Assembly: GCF_000004075.3 (NCBI RefSeq)
Contig: NC_026657.2
Span: 29,482,408-29,546,407, forward strand
From: Cucumis sativus
Taxonomy: Eukaryota > Streptophyta > Magnoliopsida > Cucurbitales > Cucurbitaceae
DNA: 64,000 bases
Direction of reading: 5' to 3'
Numbering within the stretch: the first letter of the stretch is position 1; the number at the start of each line of letters is the position of its first letter. Under the pieces are notes generated by a model. That model saw nothing but the letters and a program-made list of their open reading frames with translations, was not told the origin of the DNA and did no database searches. The position numbers and the translations under genes were made by a program. Positions 35,690 through 49,000 of the stretch are shown here, in pieces.

Positions 35690-38608
35690 TCATCTTCTAT
35701 TTCAAAGCTTTTTTTTTCCTTTTCATAATTGTTACTCAAATTTAATTTGACTTTAAATAAAATATACCTTTTCTTAATAGTAAAATAAAATGAAACTAGT
35801 CATAAATAAACAAATAAGTGTGACTTTAATAAATATTGAAACTATGAAATAGAGATATTTTTAAATATGATAAATTAAATTAAAATATCGATCTAGCAAA
35901 GTCATATTGTGTCTATTATTAATGTAATTTGAATTTGTTGTTATATTTTATAAATAGCTCCCTTTTTGTGTTGTTAATAATCATTTTAGAAAAGGTAATA
36001 GTCATTTATAAGATATAACAACAAAAATAATGTAATTATCTTGTTATAACTTATAAATATTTTTAAATTTTTGTTATGTTTAAAAATGTGATTGTCATTT
36101 TAATTTATATTAAGTAATGTAATTATTGTTATCCGCTAATGAGAATAAAAAACAAAAATTAAGAATACTTAATATCCAATATAAAAAAATTAAAATTTGA
36201 CGGAAAAAGGGGAAAGTAAAAATGAAGTGAGATGATCGATAATTAAAATAGTAGATATGAAAAATAGGCCTATTAAAATAGTTCATATAGTTGTTGTATA
36301 AAGCATATCTCAGCTTTTATTTTCTAAGGTTATCTCAAACTTACTAATTTGAATTTGAATTGAAATGCAATAATGTAATTGTTTATATAACGTTATAAAA
36401 AGTAGTAAGGTGAAAATCGGCTAAAGCTCGGAGATAGGCACGGCGAGCAGCTGGGCGGAATTGGGCTCCGTTTAAATCATCGCCGACGTGTTTTGGTTAG
36501 TTAGTTGACAAATATTTTTAAAAAGAAATACAAAATAAAACGAAAAGGATTTATTTAAATTTTGAAAAATGGATAAAATAATTGCGATTTCCCTTTCTCG
36601 AGATTCCTTCCACTGCTTTGATCTAACGCAATTCTTTTTTCTCCTTTTATTTTATTTTCTTTTATTTTTTTTTCAAAATTCTATTTTATTTATCGAAACA
36701 TATATTCAAATTATTTTAAAAGAATACACTTTAATTCTAATTATTGTTTCACATGAATCTACATCTCTCTTTTCTTTCTTTAACTGTATAATCTTTATTT
36801 TATTTTAAAATGTTTGAGCCTTCAATTTGACAAAATTAGGGTGATGAATTGATTTGAATAATTTGATATATGTGTTGAATAGTGGTGCATTTTGAAGTTG
36901 GTTTTAGTTCTTTTTTTACCTATTACAAAATCGATTCGTACGTGTATAACTGACTAAATTGTATAAAATATACATGCATTTTGTCCTATGTTTAAAGGAA
37001 AAACTAACCATACGACCTCAACCGTGACTCCCAAAACGGGGAATGGGACCCTTGCTTCACCCTCCCCATTGCCAACCCTACCTTCCTCTTATATAAATCA
37101 TAATTAACAATAATAAATGCAAAAAGAGATCGGGGATGCGAATGATATTTATTAAATAATCGATCGCTTTTGTTGATTTTAATAGGTCACATTATTGTTT
37201 TCCCCCTCTTTTTCAGTGGTTGACTTGGTTGGATAAGTTGACTTTAAATCAAAAACGTATACATATAATGTTTTGAAATAATTACACGTTTTCGATTATA
37301 AATACTTGATAGAACTATTCATTTACTTTTACAATAGCACGTATTTTCCATAATAATAAACTAGCATCTTCCATTTTTGTTAATCGAAAACAAAAAACTT
37401 ACTTAACGGTCATTTTACTTATTGCATGTCATGCTTTCACAGATACAGTAACCCTCCGACATTAGTCTAAAATTCATTAATATTTGTAACGTGAATAAAT
37501 AAAGTACGATAATATAAAAATTATCTTATTTTTCTTCCATCCATTCACATAATAATCGTTGATCGAGTAAAATAATTACTACCATCATACTCATGAATGT
37601 TTGTTTTATAAGAATAATTGTATTCACACTTCTACCTCACATTTTATGCGCATGCGCTAAATTATCCGAACTAAAAACTTTAAACATTAAGATATATAAG
37701 TATTCAATTCTCTGAGTTATATTATGATTTTGAAATAGAAAATTTATTAACGAAAAAAAAGATATTGAATAGTGTATTGAAATTTGTTTAAAAAATTAAT
37801 GTGATGACTATTCAAAATTAGAAGACATACATTATTGTTAAATGACACCATTAGGGATATTTCACATTTATATATAAAGTGAATGCTTATAGTGATTTTA
37901 TTTTATTATTACCATCGTAAATAAGTATCATTTTCTAATTTACACATTAGATTACTTTTCACCATTCGGGGAGATATTTATTTTGAAACATTATATTTTA
38001 TAAACATATTATTTAAATTACAATAGTTAGAAAAATTAAACTTCTTAAGGTTTAAGAAGGTTTAAGGCCCAATTAAAATCTAAATTGGTATGAAACTTTA
38101 GAAAATACGTCTTCTACAATTTACCCAAACATGTTTTAATGGTAATTAATCTTATAGAATAAATTCACAACTATATACATTATATATATAATATATGGTT
38201 AATCGTATAGGTTTAGTAATTAATCTTTGACAACCATATACGTCTTTAAAAATTGTATAAAAAATGTTGTGGAATCAGATTCGAACACTTCCTCACGATC
38301 GCTTTTCTTTGAGACTGAAATGGGTTTGATGAAATTATAATTTCACCTTAAAAAATGAAAACAATTTTAAAAAAAAAATAATTAAGGGAACGCATGAACT
38401 GAAGAAAAATAGTCAGAAAATGAAAAAAGAAACTGAGATATTATTTTTCTTCTTCTTCTTCTTCTTTTTTTAAATTCACAAAGGAAAGCTGAGATTTAGC
38501 AGCAAATTAAAAAAAGGAACGAAACGACAGATCGAAAACGAAAACCTGATTCCACATAATCTCCATAATGCAATCGAACGAAACGACATCGTCGAGTCTC
38601 TGGTGCCG
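35690..38608. other. AT-rich intergenic spacer
   Basis: No gene is seen. One GC-rich island stands out at about 36,415-36,500 (CTAAAGCTCGGAGATAGG onward to GCCGACGTG). Translations of it on either strand give nothing recognisable. The remainder is T- and A-run spacer, with short frames of Phe, Leu and Ile only. Confidence 0.5.
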
Positions 38609-38851
38609 CTAGCTCGCCGGATTCGGAGCATCATTATTGGCCACCGCCGGCGGAGCAGGAGGCCTTGCGGCTACCGGATCAGCGCTGCGGCTCTGCTGCG
38701 TTGGTCGAGTAAGAAGAGTACTCGAGTGCGGACCACCAGATTCGACCGTCGATCCCGGTCCAACTGGCGGTGGGGGGTCGGAGAGGTAATCGGCGGGCAT
38801 GAAAACGCCCTGCGAAGGCCTCCTCTGGTGCCTGCTGGGTCGCTGCGACAT
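38609..38851 (-). CDS. small proline-rich protein, unknown (80 aa)
   Basis: A single exon of 80 codons in a GC-rich island (38,600-38,860) within AT-rich spacer. The protein starts MSQRPSRHQRRPSQGVFMPA. It then has a DPPPPVGPG segment and a Ser/Thr-rich middle, and ends with Pro/Ala-rich PPAPPAV and NDAPNPAS. The N-terminus is strongly basic and the rest appears disordered; no signal peptide or membrane segment is present. The short basic start followed by a VFMPADYL-like block resembles a conserved family of small plant proteins without a function known to me. The leader region upstream (38,852-38,990) is C/T-rich in the sense of this gene. The GC content and clean Met start argue for a real gene. 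An antisense frame on the plus strand (38,603-38,929) is the shadow. Confidence 0.65.
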   Translation of the reverse strand: MSQRPSRHQRRPSQGVFMPADYLSDPPPPVGPGSTVESGGPHSSTLLTRPTQQSRSADPVAARPPAPPAVANNDAPNPAS

Positions 38852-41800
38852 TTTACGGTGAGATTTGGGAATGGAGAAGAACAAAGGGGCGGAAACAGAG
38901 AGAGAAATAGTGAGAGTTCGCCGGCGTAACGGTAGAGTTGACTGCTTTTTCTTTTCTTTTCTTTTCTCTTTTTCTATACGTTTTAGTTTGGTTTGTTTGA
39001 TGACTTCTCGATCTAAGCGAGTCAAACTTATAATGCCATCCTACAATTTCCAACCTCTTCATTTTTTACCCCTCACTGTTTCATCCATTGATTTACTTCG
39101 ACTTTAGTTCAATTCGCATCAAAATGTATTAAAAAAATATTTAACTATAATATAAAATCGTCTTAGATTAATATTATTATATAATATATAGTATTTTGAA
39201 TTTTGCCTCCTTAAGTCTATTACTTCATTTATTATTTAATTTTTGTTTCAATTTTATCTTTATACTTTTCGAATTTAAACTTTTTTAATTTTAATTGATC
39301 ACTCTTTCTATTAAAAAAAACATAATTAACCAGTTACAACTAAATCATAATTTGATAATTAATAGACTTTAAAACTACTAACAAATTGGTCGGTCTCTTT
39401 TTTATAAATGAAACTTACAAACTCTCTAAGTATATATGTCATGTCAATAATTTAAACTTATTTTTAGTTATTATTTATTTATTTATCTAAAGTTAATGGT
39501 AAAAATGTTAGGTGAGTAAGTTTATTAAAGAAAAACGGTAATTAAAAGTTTGTTTTAATTAAAGATGGAAGGTTATTTAAGAGATAAGTATTGGAGGTCC
39601 GAGATTTATGGAAATAATTGGGGTAGGAAATTGAAGTGGGAAACTTCCTAACTGCCCCTACGATTCATGCACCAAAGAGTGTCATTGTACCCATCCAATT
39701 TAACGGAACGGAACGGGCACTTACATGTGTTTTAGATAAGATTTTAAATTCCCATCTATTGTCCAAATTAACCCTTCATTTTTATTTTTATTTTTATTTT
39801 GTTGGGTTAGGTAAGTATAATCAAATATTAAATTCATAAATACAAATAGATTTCAAGGGTGCATTCATATCTACCGACGATAAAATATAAGTTTACTGGA
39901 CTTCAAAATGTTGGTTTTATACTCTTTTAAAAAGTTAACATTTAATTGGTAGCTTTATTTGCTGAATGACGAAAATTTAGTTTAAAATGTCAATATTGAA
40001 TTTTAAAATTACTTTTAATTAAAAATGAATAATGTATTTAAATTAATACACAAAATGTTTACATAGGTAGATAGGTTTAATGTATTTATTGTAGTTATGG
40101 TTTGTATATTTTTTTATTAATGGGATTATGAAATTCTCACTGTGTCAACATTAAGTTTATAAAAATGTCTAAATATTTCAAAATTAATATGTTGACAAAT
40201 TTAAGAGAGATGTGAAGACATAAATCAACACGACCTACTAACCATTCAATGAAATAGGTTAATTTGGTTGAATTGAATCGCGTGATATAGGGTCCTACTT
40301 AATTCACCCTATTATTTGGCTCGAAAAGAAACCAGATTGAAGTCAAATTGATTGGACTCAAGCATCGTCATGAAAGGTTCATAATTTTAATTACACGAAT
40401 GCTCATTTAATTCCCACGTTCACGAAATTTAGAACTCACTATCAAGTAAATACTTAATAGTTTATATATCTATGGAATGGACCAAACCTAAACATGTACC
40501 ATATTTATTGTTTTTTTATATATCTAAGAAAATCAAATCTACCTTTTAAGTAGGTTTTAATGTTCACAATTTTTAGTTTAACTTGTTTAACCAAACACTA
40601 AATAATATATGTATCTTATCAATAGTTTGATTAAAATAAAGCAACAACAATACAATAAAAATACAAAATTTAATAATATTTTTTAAAGGAAAACCCTAAA
40701 ATGCAATATATTTTTGTAGGGATATTTGATTGAATACCAACTTCAATTGCATCTAATAGGATGTCAAAACAAAATAATAATAATAATAAGATTTATAGCC
40801 AACACGTGTTGAACGAGTTTTTTTAATATGACATTGCCCTAAGTTAAAAAAAAAAAAAGTCAGAGTAAGATTTTATCGTTTCATAGTTGGATGTTTAAAT
40901 CGCACGGTTTTCTTAATCTAATGTAAATTTTAAAATTAAAATTCAACTGATAAAATAAACTTATTATCCACCTTGGTGTAATTAAATATCTATAAATATT
41001 GTTAGATTTAAAATTTAAAATTCAAATGATTTTCTACCTTTTATAATTTAAGGTTTGAATTCATATCTTTTCACTTTTCGGTATAAATCAATTGAGTTCA
41101 AAACTGGAATGCAGTTGAAGATGATTGTGTCCGTGAAATGTGAATATCTAATTAAAAGGTACGTGAAAAACTCTTACCAGAACAGTTATCTTTTTTTGTA
41201 AAAGACATATAAATAAATTCGTTAGTATTAACTTTTGGTATAACTAGAGTTTTAACTAAGGGACATAGGGAATTATATAAATACCTTATATCAGTTTGAT
41301 ATTTCATACACATCAAAACTAAAAAGAAATAATACATTGTTCCCAAAGCACGGTGGATGTAGGCATTTGCCGAACCACTTTAACGCCGTGCGTAAATCTT
41401 CTTCTTATTTTTCTCTTCATCTCACCATCATCCAAAGTAAAAACCAAAGAAGAAAACCATACATTACAGTAAAGAAAGAAAAAAGAAAAGTGTTGAGAGC
41501 TCATTCAATATTATGTATACACGCAAGTGAAAGGAAAGGGAAAAAGTAAAACACAAATAAGTGAGAGAGAACTCACCTCTACGTACAATTAGGTGGCTTA
41601 TCTGTATCCATAAAAGTGTCAATCCTTCAAAGTAGATGTAATTTTCTTTTAGTGTGCAACGATTTTAACGTAGATAAGTGTGAGTTTGTAATATTTATTT
41701 TGCTACTTATATTGTAAACCAAATGTTTTAATATCTATGGTTTAATCTAGTGACACATCCAGATTGTAGATCCAATCAAAACTGGACCCAAAAAGTTGAT

Positions 41801-42532
41801 TAAGAAAAAACCAAGCTCAAGAGTAAGGATATGGGCTTGATTACTAAAGGTTAGGTTGGTTGGCCCGAAAGCATCTGGGTTTGAGTGATATCCCACTTTC
41901 TAGACTCAAATTCCTCCAACCATAAGGCACCATTTGTACATAAAAAAACAAAATTCAAACATACTATAATTGACACGACCCCTAACACAATAACTTAGAA
42001 ACTTTGTTACACTCTAAATTTTATATTTTCAAATGTTGAAATTTATTCATTAAATTTCAAATAAATCTTAATGGTAATATTTATTACAAACTTGTTGTTG
42101 GGCTTTTCAAGTATTTTATTAATATTTTTATTACAAAGTTCGAAAATATATTACCAAATTGTATTTTTTTTCTCATAAGAACAATGGTTATTATTTAAGT
42201 AAATTCCATAAAAATCAATCTTAATTACTAAGTTTGAGTTTTATTAAAAAAATAGAAAAAAACAAAATCCAACGTAGATTATTACACGAGTGGTCCTCAT
42301 CCTGTAGTTGCGACACATCATCAGAAAAGCAATCCACCTAAGCACAACAGCTGGCCAGTAACAAGACGTGGTGGTTCCTCATTGGATAGTAAAAGTAGAC
42401 CCCATTGAGATTTCAAACTGTCGTCTCGTTTCCTTTAAAGATTGTGAACCATGACGAACTTTACTATTTTTGTTGTTGCTTTTCTTTTTCCTTTTTTAAA
42501 TAAATAAATATACAAAATGTTAATTTTTAATT

Positions 42533-42571
<39 letters not shown>

Positions 42572-42600
42572 CTCTCTCATTGGAGCTTTGTTTCTCTTTC
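38852..42600. other. intergenic spacer
   Basis: AT-rich throughout. Short, biased frames near 39,640, 41,150 and 41,340 are not supported by composition or a start context. GGGCTTG and GGCCCGAAAG occur near 41,833-41,870. From about 42,280 the sequence becomes less AT-rich, approaching the PHD gene promoter and leader. Confidence 0.5.
42531..42571. repeat. palindromic (TAA)n(TTA)n microsatellite
   Basis: A run of AAT/TAA triplets switches at about 42,551 into a run of ATT/TTA triplets. The two halves are reverse complements and can form a hairpin or cruciform of about 20 base pairs. It sits just before the C/T-rich leader of the PHD-finger gene, about 50 bases before TCTCTTTCCATCTC. Confidence 0.85.
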
Positions 42601-43238
42601 CATCTCTATCTCTTGGAAGCTAAATATTGACCGCGAACCCAAAGCTTCTTTTCCATTTCGGTTTTTTGCCGCTCTGTTTTTTCTCTTTCAGGTTTTCCCG
42701 GACAAAACCCTAGCCCTAACTAATCCGCCTCTCGTCGTATTCCGATCTGATTCTACTTTCCACACGCCTGAAATCTGTTTCCGACCGGTTAGATCTCAGA
42801 TCCGCTGTTCTTAAGAATTTAATTGGTGACTATCTTGCTCGTGGTTTGGATTTCATCACTCATTTCCTTTGATTCTTGACTTGTTCTCATCGGATTTTTC
42901 ATTTTTAGGTTTCGAGAAAGGTGTTGAGGTTAGATTTCTTAATTTTTACGCGTTAAACTCTCTGTTTTTTATGATGATAACCGCTGGCGGTTAGTCAGAA
43001 TTAATGTTTTTCTGATGCTTTTATTTGTTTTTTGTTTTCTTTTTTTTCATTTTGATGAATTTAGGTTTTTTTTAAGTTTAGCATTTGAATTTGCAGGCTT
43101 CAAGGAATTTTATTCAGTTTTTCTTTTACAGGATTTTGGATTTTCATTTCCACTCTGTTTGGGCTTTTTGGATGCTGTCGATTGGGTTTGCGGGATTGTT
43201 AGCTACTGGCTTTGCAGATTTGGAGGAATATATATTGG

Positions 43239-46200
43239 ATGGGAGAAGAAGCAGCTGGTTTGGCTGCAGTGACAAATGAGACGCTGGGGAAAGAGAACGC
43301 TTCGAGTACTGAATTGAAGCGAGACCATCAGTGTCTTGATGAAGATACGGAACCTGAGTCTTTGCATAACAAGAAGCAAGCTAAGGAAGTGTCGAATGAA
43401 GACGTTCGCTCAGAAGTATCGAATCCTGTAGTTTCTCCGAAAGAGAATCATTTCCATGATATTACTAGCCAGCCTGAGGAGGTAGAAAACACTACCCAAG
43501 TTGAGCGTGGGGAGCTTACATCGGCTTGTTCGGGGAATTCAAGCTCGGAGGATATCTCGAGCGGTGGAGTTCGTTGCCAGAATGACATGTCTCAAAACGA
43601 CGTTGATATGTGTGATGTCAATGAGGTTTCTCGGGTTGTGATTGAAATTCCCAAGCATGCTAGTTCAACTGGAATTAGGAAAATTACGTTCAAGTTCAGC
43701 AAAAAAAAGGGTAACAATGGCGCATCCGTTTCAGCAGACAAAGTCCATTCTTATGGAAACTCTGACAGGGACGGTAAACCAGAACCTTCATTGTTGGATG
43801 ATGCTTGTACGGAAACGTCTGCACATAGCTGTGAAGGTTCTGCTGAGAGCAGCAGGTATTCTTTAGGCCCAAATAAAATGGAATTGAAAATGTCGAAGAA
43901 GGTTTTACCCAACAATTATCCGTCGAATGTTAAAAAGCTGCTGTCGACTGGTATACTTGACGGAGCTAGAGTCAAATATGTATCTACGACAAGCGAGGTA
44001 TTTCTTGTTTTTCATACTTCTTGATAATTCCCAGCGCCATTTTCTTCATGTTCTGATTATTTTATTTTGTTTTATTTTTATTGTACTGTTTCTGTTAGAT
44101 GAAGCTACAAGGTATTATAAATGGCGGAGGTTACATGTGCGGATGTTCAACGTGCAATTTTACAGCTGTAAGATATAAGCAATTCTTTTACATGATTTCC
44201 GGACTCCCTTAAGGTGACCTAACGATGATTTTGAACAGATCCTTAGTGCTTATGAGTTCGAGCAGCATGCTGGTTTCAAGACTAGACATCCAAATAATCA
44301 TATATACTTGGAAAATGGAAGGCCAATTTATAGTGTCATACAGGAAATTAAGAGTGCACCTCTTAGCATATTAGATGAAGTGATTATGGAAGTAGCGGGT
44401 TCGTCTGTTAACATGAATTCATTTGAGGCTTGGAAAGGTATGGATATTTCTGATTTCTTTTTAATAAACATCATCTATCTCCTTTCTGGAAAATTATTGG
44501 GGTGCTTGGGGTTGGTTTGCTTTTATGTATACAATAAAAGATTAGTAAAAAAAAATATTTAAATGTGAGATCAAGTTCTGGATAAGTAATGAATTCCTTC
44601 CTCTGGAAATGTAGGAGTTGGACTCTCTTCTTTAATTGACAATTTTATGTTCTGCAGCAAGTTTCCACCAGGACAGTGCAAATATTGTAGTGGAAAATCA
44701 TGATGTGAAGCTTCCTAAACTGTCACATCCCGTTGAGAGGTATATTGTAATAATCTGATAATCCCTTTCTCTGGCTGTTGAATTATATAAGGATTTGTTG
44801 TATTGAAAAGGGTAGTTCATTCTTTGTTATTTTTTTTCCCTAGCTGGATTATGTCCATCCCCTTCACACTCTTGCAGCAAACGCTGCTCTTTCTGTGTAT
44901 GTGTGTATATATATTCTCAGTTGGCAGTGAAATAAAACTTGTATGTTGTTGTGCCTCAAAGACTTAAAGTTGACTAAGAGTTAATTTTGGTCTGATTCTA
45001 GGGCTTGAGGGCAAGGAATATTTTAAGATAAGAAACTCCCTAAATTTTTGGTTAGCCACCTTACTGATCATACACAATTAGATTCTCTTGAATGGATTAG
45101 ACATTTTTTGTGTGTGTTTTGGAGATGAAGGAAGATCTGTGAACCTTTTGCTGTCAACAACTTAAAATACTTTTTATTAGCGAATTAACATTTTGCTCCT
45201 TGTCATTGCACGAGAAACATGAAGCTATGAACTAGGGTTGTTTTGGGACTTTTAACTTTTCTCATAATTATTAAAATTTTGAAAATGCCTTTTCTTTGTG
45301 AGATTTCTATACTTTTTATTTACTCGATAAATAATAGTCTCTGGAAGACTTTTTTGCTTTGGTCATAACAATACTTTTTGTTTTATGCAGACCAAACCCT
45401 AATTTTTCCAATGCCGTCTTGCAACACAAGAAAACGGCAGAAAAAGGCACAAAAAGAAGGTATTTTTCTCTAATTGGATATAGCAAGTCCATTTTCTATT
45501 TACTCTTTCCAAAAGAAGTTTCTAGCATTCCCTGTCACTGATAATTTTCCACTATATTTGCAGGGATAATGATCTTCACAGATTACTTTTCATGCCAAAT
45601 GGCCTTCCAGATGGGGCTGAGCTAGCATACTTTGTGAAAGGACAGGTAATTAAAATATTAGCTGATGTATGTATGTGATGAACGAGTTTGTTGATTGATC
45701 TGATATTTCTTTCTTTCTGTTTTCCCTACTTCCCATAGAGAATACTCGGAGGCTTCAAGCAAGGAAATGGTATTCTCTGTAGTCACTGTAATCGAGAGGT
45801 TAGTTGCTGCGAAGTCCCAACCTTTGTACTGTATTGATTTATTTTTTTGTCTATATTTATCTATTTCTAAACTATTTCACAAATTTGAAACAGATTAGCC
45901 CCTCCCAGTTTGAAGCCCATGCAGGGATGGCTGCCAGACGTCAACCGTGAGTATGATGTTACGTTTTATGTTATCTTGAAATGCTACTAGATTGTCATAC
46001 TAAAAATAAAAATTTCTATGTAATGCAGGTACCGCCACATTTATACTACAAATGGACTTACACTTCACGATATTGCAATTTCCTTGGCTAGTGGGCAAAA
46101 ACTTACCACAGGAGACAGTGATGATATGTGTGCTGCATGTGGTAATGGAGGGGATTTGATTTTCTGTGATCGCTGCCCTCGAGCTTACCATACAGGTGAA

Positions 46201-49000
46201 TTTGTCTTTTTCCGTTTTTTATATCATTCCTGTCTTAGAATAAGGTTTCACCAGGTTGATTATTTTTAGTTTTATGTTCAAAACTGCATCCAAAATTATG
46301 TAATAGGGCTGGAGTACGGATTTCAGTCTATCTCCACACATGGGCTTAGCATAATCATTTTTACCCCACTCTGGCCAGTAGTTGTGTTATTTTCATTCAC
46401 TTGCCTTTTGCTAAGTTCTTTGAACTATATCCTGCTTATTTTACAGGCTGCCTGCATCTACAGAATGTTCCTGAAGGAGTTTGGTCTTGCCCAAACTGTA
46501 GAGATAAAGTAGGTTCCAATTCGAAGGCTATTTCTGGAGGTTCTTTGAGTTTTTCAAAGCCAATTGTTTTTAGGTTGACACGAGTTGTTAAAGCACCAGA
46601 GTATGAAATTGGTGGTTGTGTTGTTTGCAGGTAGTTACCTTTTTTCTCCCGCTCTTCTCTGACAGCCTTCACGTTCATTCTTTGGGCTCCCTTTCTTTTT
46701 ATATTTTATTTAGCTGAAACTTTCGATCCAATAGTTGCATTTTTTTTAAAAAAAAGTTATTTTGTTTGTTTGTTTGTTTTTATTTATTTCATTGGTTTAA
46801 AAATTAAGGCAATATTTACTAATTATGCTTCTTATGAATTTTTTTTCTTTTCTTTTTTAAATAGATAACTGCTTCTTATAGAGTAGTAAAAAACCATAAA
46901 TCGAGTGTAGTTGACTTTCTAGGTGTGTCCTTTGTTCATTAGTCTGGATGACCGGGGGTATCAATAAACTGGTGGGCCAGCATAATGTTGATTTACTGTT
47001 TCATCATAAAACTGAAGCTTTCTTTACTCTTTACATTGTTTCTTATAAATTTTTAAGGAAGGAAATTTCATATCCCCTTATTTCTTAGGTATAATTTACA
47101 TGACTAAAAACTCTAACACAACTTCTCCTAATCTTGTAGGCGACATGATTTCAGTGCTGCTAAGTTTGATGATCGAACTGTACTGCTCTGCGATCAAGTA
47201 TGAACATTATTTCATATTTTACTTTCGAATGGTTTATAATGTGCTCTGTTTAATTTGATGTCTAATTTTCTCTTTTCCAGTGTGAGAGAGAATTCCATGT
47301 AGGTTGTCTGCGGGATAGTGGATTATGTGATCTGAAGGTATGTTTAAGATTGATTTCATTGCTTTTAATCTTAAATGATACTATGAAGTTACTTAGGGGA
47401 CCCTGATCTTCCTGTAGGAACTCCCCAAGGATAAGTGGTTCTGCTGTGACGAGTGCAGTAACATCCATGTGGCCCTTCAGAATACAGTTTTGAATGGGGC
47501 ACAAATCATTCCAGATTCATTATCAGATTTGATAATCAGAAAGCATGTTGGAAAAGGATTATTAGTTGATGAAGCTCTTAATGATGTTCGGTGGCAAATT
47601 TTAAGTGGAAAAAGTCGCTTTCCAGAAGACCTTCCATTTCTTTCAAGGGCAACTGCTATTTTTCGAGTATGTTTCTCCATATTAGTCCAATACTCTTCTT
47701 TTTAACTTTCTATTGAAATTTCAAATCCACAACTTTGCAAGTTTAGAATTTTTATTCCGTTCCTGTTACAATCCAAACATATGTAACACACAAATCTGAG
47801 CTTCACGAACCTAAGTTTTCTTTTTTTAAGTCTATGAATCAAATTCCCTTGAATAATTTTTACATTTTGAGCTAATTCTTTCGAGTTTGATTGACATTAT
47901 TAATTTTAAAGTTCTAATCACAACTCTTATTCCTTTAACAGGAATGTTTTGATCCTATTGTTGCAAAATCAGGTCGTGATCTGATACCTGTTATGGTTTA
48001 TGGGTAAGATAAATGTTATTCCTTATGCTTATCCCCGTTTTGTTGGCAAGATAAATATTTGGAGTCATATCTCTACTTTTCCTTTTAAATTTTACGGAGT
48101 TTAGTTTTTTCTTTCTTTCAATTGATAAATTATGGAGGAACTGGTCAAGTCACCGTGGCCATGTTCCCCATGGCACAGCAGTATTGTTCCTTCAATTGAC
48201 TCTAGGGTCCTGTTGAATTCATTCCCCATTTCTCATTAACTGGATTGTCGATTGTCTGTTTGTGTATTTATACAGTTAGATATTTCATGCTTGATTTTTA
48301 TAACTTTCTGCAGGAGAAATATATCTGGACAAGAGTTCGGAGGAATGTATTGTGTTGTTTTAATTGTGAGGTATGACTTACATTTTTTTAAAAAGTTATC
48401 ATTATTATTTTAACCCTATGCTGATTCTGTCACTTTCTTTTCTTAGGTCAATAGTTGTATCGGCTGGTCTTCTTAGGATCTTTGGTCGTGAAGTTGCTGA
48501 ACTTCCTATTGTTGCCACAAGTAGAGAACATCAGGGCAAGGTAGGCGCTTAAGGTTCTTTTTAAGAAGGCTATAGGTTTTCATATCTTCTACTTTCTTTC
48601 GCCCTAGTTGAATCTTTTTCTTTTTCTTATGGCTGGCTTTTTATGTGCAGGGTTACTTCCAAGTATTGTTTTCCTGTATAGAGCGGCTACTTTCTTCCCT
48701 AAATGTGCAAAACCTTGTTCTCCCTGCAGCCGAGGATGCCGAATCAATTTGGACCAAGAAATTGGGCTTCAGAAAGATGAGCGAAGAACAGGTAAGTGAT
48801 ATTCCATAATGCCATGGTTGCCTTTTATATTGGTGTACAACAAAAAAGTTGGTCACTCCAATCAATTAGCTTCCTTTAAATCGTTTCTCATCTTGTTGTC
48901 TGTGATTGGGCAGTTGATTAAGTATATGAGGGAGGTCCAGCTGACTATCTTCAATGGAACATCAATGCTAGAGAAGGTGGTGGAGCAATCAACGTTATAA
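43239..49000 (+). CDS. PHD-finger and GNAT-domain nuclear protein (IDM1-like family)
   Basis: Eighteen coding exons (43239-43997, 44099-44167, 44239-44437, 44658-44739, 45391-45459, 45564-45645, 45739-45798, 45894-45946, 46029-46195, 46447-46630, 47140-47197, 47281-47337, 47418-47666, 47942-48003, 48314-48370, 48447-48540, 48651-48791, 48914-49000) join in phase to 842 residues. Order: acidic, Ser-rich N-terminus with IRKITFKFSKKK; a Tify-binding-like domain around residues 254-340 (GYMCGCSTCNF, YEFEQHAG); a second one near 420-480 (CSHCNREISPSQFEAHAG); a C4HC3 PHD finger 492-531; an extended second zinc finger about 571-630; and a GNAT fold about 700-820 (AGLLRIFGREVAELPIVAT, HQGKGYFQ). It is likely a chromatin reader with acetyltransferase-like activity, as for IDM1; specific targets are unknown. 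Arabidopsis relatives are At2g37520/At3g53680. A leader intron ends at 43217. Confidence 0.92.

Noticed and set aside
38603-38929. A 108-codon Arg-rich plus frame over the small proline-rich gene
   Set aside because: It is the antisense of a GC-rich coding exon; the minus strand has the better start, composition and leader.
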